Below, in pieces: positions 8,095 to 16,542 of a stretch of 64,000 nucleotides of DNA. The DNA comes from JAZKAR01 sp040389065 (GTDB lineage: Bacteria; Pseudomonadota; Gammaproteobacteria; Burkholderiales; Casimicrobiaceae). The first letter of the stretch is position 1, and the number at the start of each line of letters is the position of its first letter. The stretch spans positions 1-64,000 of the forward strand of contig JAZKAR010000003.1 in the NCBI GenBank assembly GCA_040389065.1, written 5' to 3'. The position numbers were made by a program, and so were the translations under genes. A model generated the notes under the pieces. The model did not search any database, was not told the origin of the DNA, and was given only the letters and a program-made list of their open reading frames with translations.

Positions 8095-11000
8095 ATGACC
8101 TCAAGTAAACATCCTATCGCTTTAACCTGCATCTGTGGCTTAACTACAGGGTTATTGGGAAGCATTGTCCTCATTGGGTGGATATATAGTATACCCAGGC
8201 TGGTAAGCATTTATTCAGGTTGGGTGCCCATGGTTGTGAGCACAGCAATTTGTTTTATTTTGGCTGGGCTTTCACTATTCCTTAGCCATGTATTTAAGCA
8301 CAATAAAAAACTAACGATTACATTAACAGCGTTAGGCAGTTTAATTGTACTTATTTCAGTGCTTCATGCAATAGAAATGCTTTCAGGGGTTCAATTTGGC
8401 ATTGATATGGCAGCGCTACATGCGCCTTTGCAGCCGGAGTTTGCTAATCCGGGGCGCATGGCACCTCCTACCATGCTAGGTTTTTTATTTTTTGGACTAA
8501 GCCTAATCATTTACGCGCATTTTCGTTGCCATTACTGGGTTATATTACGCGCATTAACGCGCTCAATTTTTATGATAGGTGTATTAAGCTTAATAGCCTA
8601 TTGGCTTAAAATAGAGTATCTCTATAATTGGGTAGGCGTCGTTCGCATGGCTTTTCATACTGCCTTGGGAATGGTTGTGTTAAGTTTAGGTTTAAGAAGT
8701 TTATGGATTGAGGATTTTCAAGGCAAATTAGGTGAGACGTCTGAAGAATATGCTATTAACCGCACAGCAGCAATGGTGCTCATTGTTGTAGCCTTAGTGT
8801 CAGGGTTAAGTGGGTTTGCTATTTTACAAGATCGTGTAGAGCAGGTAACAAGAGATAACCTTGGTCAGCTTGCAAGTGATCGCCGGCAATTTTTTGAACA
8901 ATTGATTCAGCATCGGCTAGAACGTGCATGGGTTATTAAAGAAGCGTCTGACCTTCGCTATGTAATTGATGAAGCGCATCAGCCTGATAGTGCCAATCCC
9001 ATTCTTAAAACTACAGCAGAACGATTGCTAACGCACGGTTTTACAGGGGTGATGCTTGAGCATGAAGGTAAGAGGCAGCTTTTAACGGGTAGAATGTTAA
9101 ACGATTCTTTCTTTTCTGTACGGCTTAATACGGCATATGTAGCTCAGTTAATATGGAACAATGGATACTATCTTCGAACCCGAATGCCTCTAGACCAGCA
9201 TTCTGGTAGCGTTGATTATCTTATTATTGATCAAATGCTTCCTGTTATTTATAAAATAGGCACAGGAAGTATACGTTTAGGAAAAACGGTTGAGCTGGTT
9301 ATATGCCAGGCAAAACAGCTGAAACTGGCATGCTTTCCCATGCAAACTAAGCCTGCTCCTTTTATGGTTCCCCAGCGTATGGCAGGTGTACCGCTCCCTA
9401 TGACGCGTGCTTTGTCAGGTGAAGCTGGGGTAAGTATTGCGCGCGATTTTAGGGGAGAACGAGTCATTGCAGCTTATGGCCCCATTGGCAACTTGGGGTT
9501 AGGTATGGTTATAAAAATGGAAGTTGCTGAAATCTATGCACCCGTTAAAGAGCAATTTCAAATCATGTTACCGCTAATGGCAACCTTGGTTTTGCTAGGA
9601 GTATGGTGGATGCGTAGGCGCATACAACCGCTAGTGGCTGCTGTTATTCTCTCTAAACAAAGTTTAATAAATGATATAGCCGAGCGCAAAAAAATTGAGA
9701 AAATGAAAAATGAATTTATCTCAACCGTTTCGCATGAGCTTAGAACACCTTTAACGTCTATTCGCGGTTCGCTGGGGTTGCTAATAAGTGGTATGGTTGG
9801 CGAAATTCCTGCCAGTGCCCAATCGTTATTAACCATTGCTAATAAAAATTGTGAACGATTAGTGCGTTTAATTAACGACATTCTAGATATTGAAAAAATT
9901 GAATCAGGTAATATGCGATTTAACTATGAAGTTCAGTCGTTACTGGCACTTGTGGAACAAGCTATTGCTGCTACACAGTCGTATGCGCTTCAGTACCATA
10001 CTGAATTTATCCTGCAAACCGATGGGCATAAAAATTATTATGTGAATGGCGATTCGGATCGTCTTATACAAGTTATTATTAATTTACTGTCTAATGCAGC
10101 TAAATTTTCTTACCCGCATCACCCTGTTAAAATCAAACTATCACAATCATTGCAGACGGTTCGTGTTTCAGTCATTAATCATGGAAAAGGCATTGATAAA
10201 GTATTTAATGAGCATATTTTTCAAAAGTTTATGCAAGCTGATTCAACCGATACGCGTCAGAAAGGCGGAACAGGATTAGGATTAAATATATCAAGAGCCA
10301 TTATCGAAAAACATCAAGGCCGCATTGGGTTTACAAGTGAACCTGAAGTTGCCACAGAGTTTTATTTTGAGCTTCCATCGGTTTCGATAGCCGCACCGTC
10401 ATTACCTGAAAATAAAAATTTTGAAAATCAAGGGCGCGTACTAATTTGCGAGGATGACCCTGATATCGCTAAATTACTTACGTTGTTATTGAGCCAGGTG
10501 GGGTTTGTGAGCGATATTGCCGGAAATGCAGCACAAGCACGCGTGCTGTTGGCAAAAAATACGTATGATGCGATGACGCTTGATCTTGGTTTACCTGATG
10601 AAACTGGCTTTTCTTTATTAGAATGGTTGCGTAAGCAGGAAAAAATAAGCGATCTGCCTGTTGTCATTGTGTCAGCTAAAGAAGAAGATAAAGTCGCCCG
10701 AAATGCCTTAGGCGTGAAAGAATGGATTATAAAACCGATTGATGAAAAAAAATTAATAAAAACATTACAATACGCCTTACGCTTAGATAATCAAACAGGC
10801 AAACATTCTATTCTACATGTTGAAGATGATAGCGATCTTGCAAGTGTTATTGAAAAGCTGCTTTCCCCCCAGTGCAGAGTTATACATGCCTCTACCTTAG
10901 CGGAAGCTAAGGAATATCTAAAAATTGAGCGGTTCAACGCCATTATTCTTGATTTAGAGTTGCCAGATGGGCAAGGATCAGAGTTATTGAATAGTCTGCC

Positions 11001-11181
11001 AGCGCCTAATGATCATACGCCGGTGATAATTTTTTCTGCTAAAGAAGCGAGTGAAGAAACATTTAAGCATGTATTTGCAACCTTGGTTAAATCGCGTTCT
11101 TCAAATGAACAGTTAGTGACAACGTTATATCATTTGTTTGATATTTCTTCGCCTTTTGAGTCTCCTGAGGAGGAGTCATGA
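8095..11181 (+). CDS. Membrane hybrid sensor histidine kinase with two receiver domains
   Basis: 1028 residues. About seven hydrophobic segments occupy residues 5-245, a presumed periplasmic sensing region spans about 245-495, and a further membrane helix is at about 497-515. Then come HisKA (STVSHELRTPLTSIRG, phospho-acceptor His547), the HATPase (NLLSNAAKF, GTGLGLNI), receiver 1 (ICEDDPDI, acceptor Asp830, LDLGLPDETG) and receiver 2 (HVEDDSDL, acceptor Asp953, LDLELPDGQG). The multi-helix N-terminus resembles integral-membrane sensory domains, but I cannot name it. It overlaps the next gene by ATGA, so the two are co-translated. Confidence 0.88.
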   Translation: MTSSKHPIALTCICGLTTGLLGSIVLIGWIYSIPRLVSIYSGWVPMVVSTAICFILAGLSLFLSHVFKHNKKLTITLTALGSLIVLISVLHAIEMLSGVQFGIDMAALHAPLQPEFANPGRMAPPTMLGFLFFGLSLIIYAHFRCHYWVILRALTRSIFMIGVLSLIAYWLKIEYLYNWVGVVRMAFHTALGMVVLSLGLRSLWIEDFQGKLGETSEEYAINRTAAMVLIVVALVSGLSGFAILQDRVEQVTRDNLGQLASDRRQFFEQLIQHRLERAWVIKEASDLRYVIDEAHQPDSANPILKTTAERLLTHGFTGVMLEHEGKRQLLTGRMLNDSFFSVRLNTAYVAQLIWNNGYYLRTRMPLDQHSGSVDYLIIDQMLPVIYKIGTGSIRLGKTVELVICQAKQLKLACFPMQTKPAPFMVPQRMAGVPLPMTRALSGEAGVSIARDFRGERVIAAYGPIGNLGLGMVIKMEVAEIYAPVKEQFQIMLPLMATLVLLGVWWMRRRIQPLVAAVILSKQSLINDIAERKKIEKMKNEFISTVSHELRTPLTSIRGSLGLLISGMVGEIPASAQSLLTIANKNCERLVRLINDILDIEKIESGNMRFNYEVQSLLALVEQAIAATQSYALQYHTEFILQTDGHKNYYVNGDSDRLIQVIINLLSNAAKFSYPHHPVKIKLSQSLQTVRVSVINHGKGIDKVFNEHIFQKFMQADSTDTRQKGGTGLGLNISRAIIEKHQGRIGFTSEPEVATEFYFELPSVSIAAPSLPENKNFENQGRVLICEDDPDIAKLLTLLLSQVGFVSDIAGNAAQARVLLAKNTYDAMTLDLGLPDETGFSLLEWLRKQEKISDLPVVIVSAKEEDKVARNALGVKEWIIKPIDEKKLIKTLQYALRLDNQTGKHSILHVEDDSDLASVIEKLLSPQCRVIHASTLAEAKEYLKIERFNAIILDLELPDGQGSELLNSLPAPNDHTPVIIFSAKEASEETFKHVFATLVKSRSSNEQLVTTLYHLFDISSPFESPEEES

Positions 11182-11573
11182 AGCCAGCTATCTTAAAGAA
11201 TATTTTGTATGTTGAAGATGATTCTGATATCCAAGAAGTTGCTCGAGTAGCGCTTGAAGCAGTAGGAGGTTTTACACTGAAGGTATGCAGTTCGGGTCAA
11301 GAAGCGATAGAAGCAATAAAGTCAGATTTTATACCAGACCTTATTTTGCTTGATGTTATGATGCCGCAGATGGATGGGCGTGCAACCTTAACAGAGCTTC
11401 GTAAACTGCCTGTTGTTTGCAATACCCCAGTTATTTTTATGACGGTAAAAGTGCAGCCGTATGAAGTAAATGAATATCTATCTCAGGGAGCACTAGGCGT
11501 GATTGCTAAGCCGTTTGATCCCTTGTTGCTTTCTGAAAAAATTCTTGCTCACTGGAATCAATATAAAACTTAA
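11178..11573 (+). CDS. Single-domain response regulator (receiver only)
   Basis: 131 residues consisting of one CheY-like receiver: acidic pair in YVEDDSD, acceptor Asp59 in LILLDVMMPQMDG, Thr in VIFMTV and Lys in VIAKPFD. There is no output domain. Its start overlaps the stop of the hybrid kinase by 4 bp and follows GAGGAGG, so it is a dedicated partner. It is clearly paralogous to the receiver half of the protein at 15709 (both share FxPDxILLDVxMPxxDGxATL and LGxIAKPFxP), so the two probably sit in one relay. Confidence 0.88.
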   Translation: MKPAILKNILYVEDDSDIQEVARVALEAVGGFTLKVCSSGQEAIEAIKSDFIPDLILLDVMMPQMDGRATLTELRKLPVVCNTPVIFMTVKVQPYEVNEYLSQGALGVIAKPFDPLLLSEKILAHWNQYKT

Positions 11574-11661
11574 CGCTTGATTAAGTTCTTTCAAGATGGT
11601 ACGGGTTTAAGCTATGGGTTCAAGCGTGACCAAAAAAGCACGAAAACTCCAAAAATATTCC

Positions 11662-12891
11662 TCAACTGTTTGCTGTTCGCTGCTGGGTTGGCGATGCATT
11701 CACGTATCCAATCCAAAACAAGGCAAATAAAACGCACAGTGTAGCAATCCATCCATTTATTCCGTAATGATCGATATGGCCTTCCTTATTAACGGCTAGC
11801 AGTAATCCGCCTATCCATGCCCCGCATCCGCTGCCAATTGCCTGTAGCGCACTGTTTACACTCATAAAAGAACCTCTTTTTGAAGCATCTGGTACAGTGG
11901 TTAGCAGGGCTTGTAGAGGAATCATTCGCCCTGACATTGCAATCATAAAAATAGGAAAAAATAACACGATTGCAATAAAAGGTAGGGCAGGCATATGCGT
12001 TAAAAACAAAATAGGAAGAATTGAAAAAACAGCCAAAATGCGAAACGTATAGTGTTTGCCATAACGATCAGATAGGCGCCCGATCAGGCGTGATGTGAAA
12101 AATGTAGCGGCGCCTCCTGCCATGTAAATCCAAGAAATTTCTTGTGGCTGAACTCCATAGTTTGCTACTAGTATAGGAGAAATAAACGGAATAATCATCA
12201 TCTGAGAAGCCATCAGAGTAAACGTAAGAAGAAACGCTTTCAGATGAGGTTTTGCGGTCAGTAATGCAAATAAGTCAGGCAATACCTTCGATAAGGGAGG
12301 TTTTGCATTTAAATGGTGTGTTAGTGAGGGAACAAGCCGTGCCCCAGCAGCCCAGATGATTACTGAGAAAAGAACGAGCAGATAAAAAGGTGTTGCCCAG
12401 CCAAAATGTGCGCCAAGTACAATACCAATTGGCACGCCAGCAATTGCTGCAAGAGAAAAAGAGGTCATCACAATTCCTGTTGCTTCACCTCGGCGCGCAG
12501 GCGGAATGATATCGCCTACAATAACCATTACAAGAGAAGACATGATGCCGCCTGTTAAACCAGCAAAGGCTCGTGCTGCAAGCAACATAGGAAATGTAGG
12601 AGCTAGAGCACAGGCAAGATTAGAAAGCGCAAATAGAGCATAGGTGGTTAATAAAAGGTGGCGCCGATCAAAGCGATCAATATAAGTGGCTGCTAATAAG
12701 CCCGAGATGCCCGAACATATTGAATATGACGATACCGCCATGGCAAAGCCTGCTGGCCCAATCTTGAAGGCGCTCATGATTTGAGGGCCAAGCGGCATCA
12801 TCACCATAAAATCCATAATAATCGTAAATTGTGTGAAAGCCAGTAACCATAAAAGCTGACGTTCGTTTTTAAAAATTGGTGCGGTTTGCAT
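11662..12891 (-). CDS. MFS transporter (DHA1-like)
   Basis: 409 residues and twelve predicted membrane helices. The loop 2-3 motif DRFDRRHLLL and the loop 8-9 copy GRLSDRYGKHYTF are typical of major facilitator proteins, as is the helix-5 region. I begin at the ATG at 12889-12891 (MQTAPIFKNERQLL), which has CCGGAG six bases upstream. A further 26 codons are open upstream without a ribosome site. The substrate is not recognisable; drug/sugar efflux proteins of the AraJ type look similar. It lies convergent to the kinase operon. Confidence 0.82.
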   Translation of the reverse strand: MQTAPIFKNERQLLWLLAFTQFTIIMDFMVMMPLGPQIMSAFKIGPAGFAMAVSSYSICSGISGLLAATYIDRFDRRHLLLTTYALFALSNLACALAPTFPMLLAARAFAGLTGGIMSSLVMVIVGDIIPPARRGEATGIVMTSFSLAAIAGVPIGIVLGAHFGWATPFYLLVLFSVIIWAAGARLVPSLTHHLNAKPPLSKVLPDLFALLTAKPHLKAFLLTFTLMASQMMIIPFISPILVANYGVQPQEISWIYMAGGAATFFTSRLIGRLSDRYGKHYTFRILAVFSILPILFLTHMPALPFIAIVLFFPIFMIAMSGRMIPLQALLTTVPDASKRGSFMSVNSALQAIGSGCGAWIGGLLLAVNKEGHIDHYGINGWIATLCVLFALFWIGYVNASPTQQRTANS

Positions 12892-12969
12892 ATGACTCCG
12901 GTGAATCGACAATTTTTTATTATCAATGAATGGCTTAGGTGATGGTGCTGCTGAGAAATAAGACTTCAT

Positions 12970-13442
12970 AAGTACTAGCCAGATAGCCAGATCTAACTAA
13001 AAAAACTTTCGTTAACCGCTCTTTTTAAAAGCAGCAAAAGAGGGTGAGATGAGTTTAGAGCTTTTTAAGTAATTAGATGGTTACCTATATTTTTACCTTT
13101 TAATTGTACTCTTAACCGTGAGTCTAGTTGATGAATATTGTTTTTAATTTAATGAGTAAAGCTGTTTTTAAACTATGAGTAATAGCGTTTAATTTAGAAT
13201 ATTACCTGATACCATAAATACTATTAATAATATATAACATATTGATAAATATATTAAATTAAATAAAATTTTTTTGAAAAAATTTACGAATTTTTATTTA
13301 AATTTTTAAGATGTTGATGTAATTTAAAATTTTAGTATTTTTAATTAAATTAAAGAAATTTTCTTAGTGATGGTTATAAAAATTAAACGTAATTAATAAA
13401 AAAATAATCAATTAAATCAATAACATAATTTTATAAATTTAA
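12970..13442. other. Very AT-rich non-coding tract
   Basis: Almost pure A/T with long A and T runs and many short TTAAAT/AATTTA palindromes; no credible reading frame on either strand. It ends where the phased TCGTTT boxes begin. The composition is unlike the flanking genes and fits either a curved, silenced (H-NS-like bound) promoter region or acquired DNA. Confidence 0.5.
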
Positions 13443-13444
13443 TA

Positions 13445-13509
13445 TCGTTTAAATATCGTTTAAATATCGTTTAATTTCGTTTGACTTCGTTTATTTTATT
13501 TGTTAATAT
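13445..13509 (+). promoter_or_regulatory. Sigma70-type promoter with five helically phased TCGTTT boxes
   Basis: TCGTTT occurs at 13445, 13456, 13467, 13477 and 13487, that is at steps of 11, 11, 10 and 10 bases, one turn of DNA each. The last two flank TTGACT (13481-13486). A 17-base spacer then leads to TAATAT (13504-13509), a near-ideal -35/-10 pair. The first peptide start is about 50 bp after the expected transcription start. A regulator binding one face of the helix cooperatively is the natural reading. Confidence 0.65.
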
Positions 13510-13566
13510 CTTTCCTATAAGCAATATAAATTTTGTCTAAAAAACACAGTAGTTAGGAGAATTAAA

Positions 13567-13647
13567 ATGAATGTAATCGTCGTTGTAGGTTTATGTGTTG
13601 CACTTAAAGTTACTCAATTTATTATCGCTGTTCACGCAGCAATGTAA
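13567..13647 (+). CDS. Small hydrophobic peptide 1 (26 aa)
   Basis: A 26-codon frame beginning MNVIVVVGLCVALKVTQ and ending AVHAAM. GTTAGGAGAA lies just upstream of the ATG, an excellent ribosome site. The peptide is a single hydrophobic stretch long enough to span a membrane, with one Lys in the middle and no signal-peptide processing site. A second frame with the same upstream box and a similar residue pattern follows 64 bp later. Size and character recall type I toxins (TisB, Ibs, Ldr) or small membrane regulators, but there is no direct match I can name. Confidence 0.6.
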   Translation: MNVIVVVGLCVALKVTQFIIAVHAAM

Positions 13648-13711
13648 GTATGAGTTTTTCGAAATTTTAGTTAGGTCTTGTTTCTCAAGTAATCTAGTTA
13701 GGAGAACAATC

Positions 13712-13801
13712 ATGTACCAAGTATTTATAGTTAGTGTATATATGGCCTGGAGAATTTTTGAATTAATTACAGCGTTTCAATCTCTGATGTTAGTATTTTA
13801 A
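13712..13801 (+). CDS. Small hydrophobic peptide 2 (29 aa)
   Basis: 29 codons beginning MYQVFIVSVYMAWRIFEL and ending SLMLVF, preceded by CTAGTTAGGAGAAC with eight bases to the ATG. The leader is a near copy of that of peptide 1. Aligned with peptide 1, the single basic residue (Lys/Arg), a polar residue two or three places later (Gln/Glu) and the surrounding aliphatics fall in the same places, so the two are probably diverged duplicates. It is predicted to be a single membrane-spanning helix. A longer in-frame reading from 13595 exists but lacks a ribosome site. Confidence 0.6.
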   Translation: MYQVFIVSVYMAWRIFELITAFQSLMLVF

Positions 13802-14079
13802 TTTTATTAAATTATGTAAATAACCTTTAAATTTTAACACTTAACTTATAAAATAATATTTTTAATTAGCTATTTAATAACCAATAATTATAATAACTAA
13901 AGTATTAAATTTAGTTTGCTGAAGCCTAAGCATTTTTTTCATGTTTTGTTATCACAGATGTTGAATAAACAAATCAAGTATTCGTTAAAGTGATTTAAAT
14001 CCTCAGGCGTCGTTGCCTAGCATGGAATCTAAAAAGATAAGTGAAATTATTATTCTTGTTATAAAGAGTCTTTTTTATG

Positions 14080-14130
14080 GTTTTGATAAGATTAATGTTT
14101 GATTTTAATGAAAAATAATCTTATCAAAAC
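14080..14130. terminator. Perfect 15-bp inverted repeat
   Basis: GTTTTGATAAGATTA at 14080-14094 and its exact complement at 14116-14130, with a 21-base AT-rich loop. It lies between the small peptides and the next gene. It could end the peptide transcript or be an operator for the gene at 14253; the A/T flanks allow either. Confidence 0.45.
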
Positions 14131-14252
14131 TTTTCAAAAAAATGTGAAATTGCCTATATAGGTAAATACCCTTGATGCCGATTAAGTTGGTTCTATCAAA
14201 CAAAGCATAGCTTTATCAAGATAAACCACCATACACGATGAAAAGGGAAAGT

Positions 14253-15620
14253 ATGAGCAGCACAACTTCAAGCAGCACAACATCTGCAACAGACACTCAA
14301 CAGCAGGTCGTTTATTCCTCCTTAAAATCTTCTTACTCAGCATCAGGGCCACTTAGCCAATTGCAGGGGAAAAATACGGTAAATGCTCAAACAACGGCAG
14401 ATTGGAGCACGCAATCATATCAACAAAGTAAATTCATGAAGTCATTTTCAACCTTGAAGTTTGAAGATCTTCAGGCTATTGATCAGCCCGATGGCGATAC
14501 TTTGTATACGTATGCAGAAACTGTTGATAATCAGCAATATTCGCTTTATTACAAGGCTTCAGAAATTCTGGCAAGTACTACGCTGATTGAAGCAGATGAT
14601 GATGCACAGATTCAAGCGATGGCCAAAAAATATAACATTACTGCCGATACCGCAACAGTAACTATTGATGGCAAGAAATATTTTGTAAATATGAATATCC
14701 CTTTACATTTTGCGACAGGGGAGCAAGATAATTTCTTTCTAGATTTAGGAGTTTTAGTGTTAGGAAATAGCACACTTAGCTCTGCAATTGCTGGCATTGT
14801 GGCGCAATTAGGTTCAGATGCTTTTAATAATGTACTAAAAAATGTAACAACAACTCTTATTAAAACTATGTTTCAAATTGTTGTCGGTATTGTTCGCGTG
14901 GTGTTTAACAGTTTAGTTACATTCTTTTATCAATTATTTACCGGCTCGGGTTTTGCAGAGGCTATAAATTCAGCACGAATCGTTGCTGGTGCTGCTTGGG
15001 ATGACACAGTAGCAGAAATGAGTATGGCAACGCTGGGCTATTCATTTTTAGGCTTAGTTGTACTCATCGTCTTATATTTAATTTTTGAGTATGTTGTTCA
15101 TCCAAGCTACCAAAATGTGTATTTTTATAACCTGACAGAATACGATGTGGAGCTTAATTTTCCTTATAAATCAGAGGGCGATTATGATAACTTGCCTTCC
15201 AATATTGTACTGGCTGGGCAAGATCGAACAATAGGTTCTAATGATTTGGGCACATGGTATAACGGAGTTGCATATCAATATCAAAGCGGATCAGATGTTG
15301 AGGGTTTGGGCTATACGTTGAGCATTAACCTTAAAGACCCTGCTACTCAAACAGTCGTTAAAACGTTCGCTTGTATGTTTGATATTCCATTTGAAGGCGA
15401 TAACTCTCTTCTTGCTACTACCTCTGCACCCAGCGATTACGCGCAATGGTATAGCAGTAATGAAGGCGCTAATAAGGTCACTCAGTTTTCAGCGAATGAT
15501 GGAAAGCATGAAATTATTGTGACCTATGATTATTTATCAGGTGAACAGACTGATCCAGAAAGCGGAAAAAGCTTGTACCTTTATAATTCATTGGTGATTG
15601 TGCGTGAATATATGGGTTAA
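14253..15620 (+). CDS. Unknown Ser/Thr-rich protein with membrane helices and a C-terminal beta domain
   Basis: 455 residues from the ATG at 14253 (AGGG upstream; an ATG 15 bp earlier lacks one). The N-terminus is a run of Ser/Thr with no signal peptide. Residues 60-160 look like a small alpha/beta domain. Strongly hydrophobic or amphipathic helices lie at about 165-190, 200-230 and 260-285. The last 170 residues are strand-rich with many Tyr, Asn, Gly and Asp (NLTEYDVELNFPY, NDLGTWYNGVAYQY). Membrane helices joined to a beta domain, with no export signal, fit a pore-forming toxin, an effector or a phage-like membrane protein. I recognise no family. It lies in the AT-rich island between two phosphorelay gene sets. 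Confidence 0.6.
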   Translation: MSSTTSSSTTSATDTQQQVVYSSLKSSYSASGPLSQLQGKNTVNAQTTADWSTQSYQQSKFMKSFSTLKFEDLQAIDQPDGDTLYTYAETVDNQQYSLYYKASEILASTTLIEADDDAQIQAMAKKYNITADTATVTIDGKKYFVNMNIPLHFATGEQDNFFLDLGVLVLGNSTLSSAIAGIVAQLGSDAFNNVLKNVTTTLIKTMFQIVVGIVRVVFNSLVTFFYQLFTGSGFAEAINSARIVAGAAWDDTVAEMSMATLGYSFLGLVVLIVLYLIFEYVVHPSYQNVYFYNLTEYDVELNFPYKSEGDYDNLPSNIVLAGQDRTIGSNDLGTWYNGVAYQYQSGSDVEGLGYTLSINLKDPATQTVVKTFACMFDIPFEGDNSLLATTSAPSDYAQWYSSNEGANKVTQFSANDGKHEIIVTYDYLSGEQTDPESGKSLYLYNSLVIVREYMG

Positions 15621-15636
15621 GTTTTATCTAGAGAGA

Positions 15637-15665
15637 GCTTGGCTAGCATTTCTTTCTAGCCAAGC
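15637..15665. terminator. Stem-loop between convergent genes
   Basis: GCTTGGCTAG and its exact complement, 10 bp each, with a 9-base loop, located between two converging genes. Probably a bidirectional terminator. Confidence 0.6.
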
Positions 15666-15708
15666 GCATGGCTTTATATAAAAACCATGCATTTATTTTA
15701 TATAGGTA

Positions 15709-16416
15709 TCAAGAGTTGGTATCAAGAATTGTAGTGCATAGATTCATTAGAATTATTAAGGCAGATAAGGTTGTTTCAGAGCTTTTAGCTGTTACTACAT
15801 GTTTTGCTGCTTGGCTAATGGCAGGGAAACCAAAAGCGGAGCCTGCGCCTGCTATCTTATGTGCTAGAAATTTAAGCTGCTGGTAACTTTCTGAATCAAT
15901 ATTTTCTTCTATAATTTTATAACGAAGTTCTTTCAATGTAAGGTATTGCTCTTGCAGTTGCTCTAAATACTCCACATGTAGTTGCTGTGATAGTAGATTT
16001 GTAGGATGTGTTGTAGGCGTTGAATGTTGTTGATTCCATATATCCATAACAAGTTGAGGTAACTTCGTGGGCTGAAAAGGCTTTGCAATTATACCTAGTA
16101 CGCCCAATGATTTTAAATGGTCAAGCTTTTCACTATCTGTTTCAGCCGTCATAAAAACGACAGGTGTTTTTAAGGTTTGAGGAAGGTGGCGAAGTTGTGC
16201 CAATGTTGCCGGGCCATCAAGGCTAGGCATATTTACATCGAGTAAGATGATATCAGGCATGAATCCTGAAGCAATAACTTCTAGAGCATCTACACCTGTA
16301 GAACATGTTTTAACCTTAAATTTTCCTATTGCTGTTAGTGCCATAGTAGCAATATTTAAAATCGTATGATCATCATCAACATAAAGTACTGTTGAGAGTG
16401 GGTGTGGCACACGCAT
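15709..16416 (-). CDS. Response regulator with C-terminal Hpt domain
   Basis: 235 residues. Receiver domain 8-125: YVDDDHT acidic pair, acceptor Asp60 in IILLDVNMP, Lys112 in IAKPFQP. Hpt-like helices are at about 140-235, with the phosphotransfer His186 in FLAHKIAGAGSAFGF, the H-x-x-x-G-x-G pattern. AAGGATG seven bases before the ATG supports the start. It is divergent from the heme-type hybrid kinase at 16543 (126 bp between them). A receiver-Hpt protein can act as a relay intermediate or phosphate sink. The receiver is a close relative of the one-domain protein at 11178. Confidence 0.85.
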   Translation of the reverse strand: MRVPHPLSTVLYVDDDHTILNIATMALTAIGKFKVKTCSTGVDALEVIASGFMPDIILLDVNMPSLDGPATLAQLRHLPQTLKTPVVFMTAETDSEKLDHLKSLGVLGIIAKPFQPTKLPQLVMDIWNQQHSTPTTHPTNLLSQQLHVEYLEQLQEQYLTLKELRYKIIEENIDSESYQQLKFLAHKIAGAGSAFGFPAISQAAKHVVTAKSSETTLSALIILMNLCTTILDTNS

Positions 16417-16542
16417 AAAACATCCTTCTTATTGTGAGGCTGTTAAATCTTATATTTTCTATGTCCGTTAATACACTTAAGCATTCCGATGAGGGAAGTT
16501 GCCTAAATAGGTTTTCATGCAAAAAATCCGGAATCTTATCTT

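Noticed and set aside
11573..11627. ACGCTTGA and TCAAGCGT as a long-range hairpin
   Set aside because: Arms of only eight bases separated by about 40 bases; not convincing.
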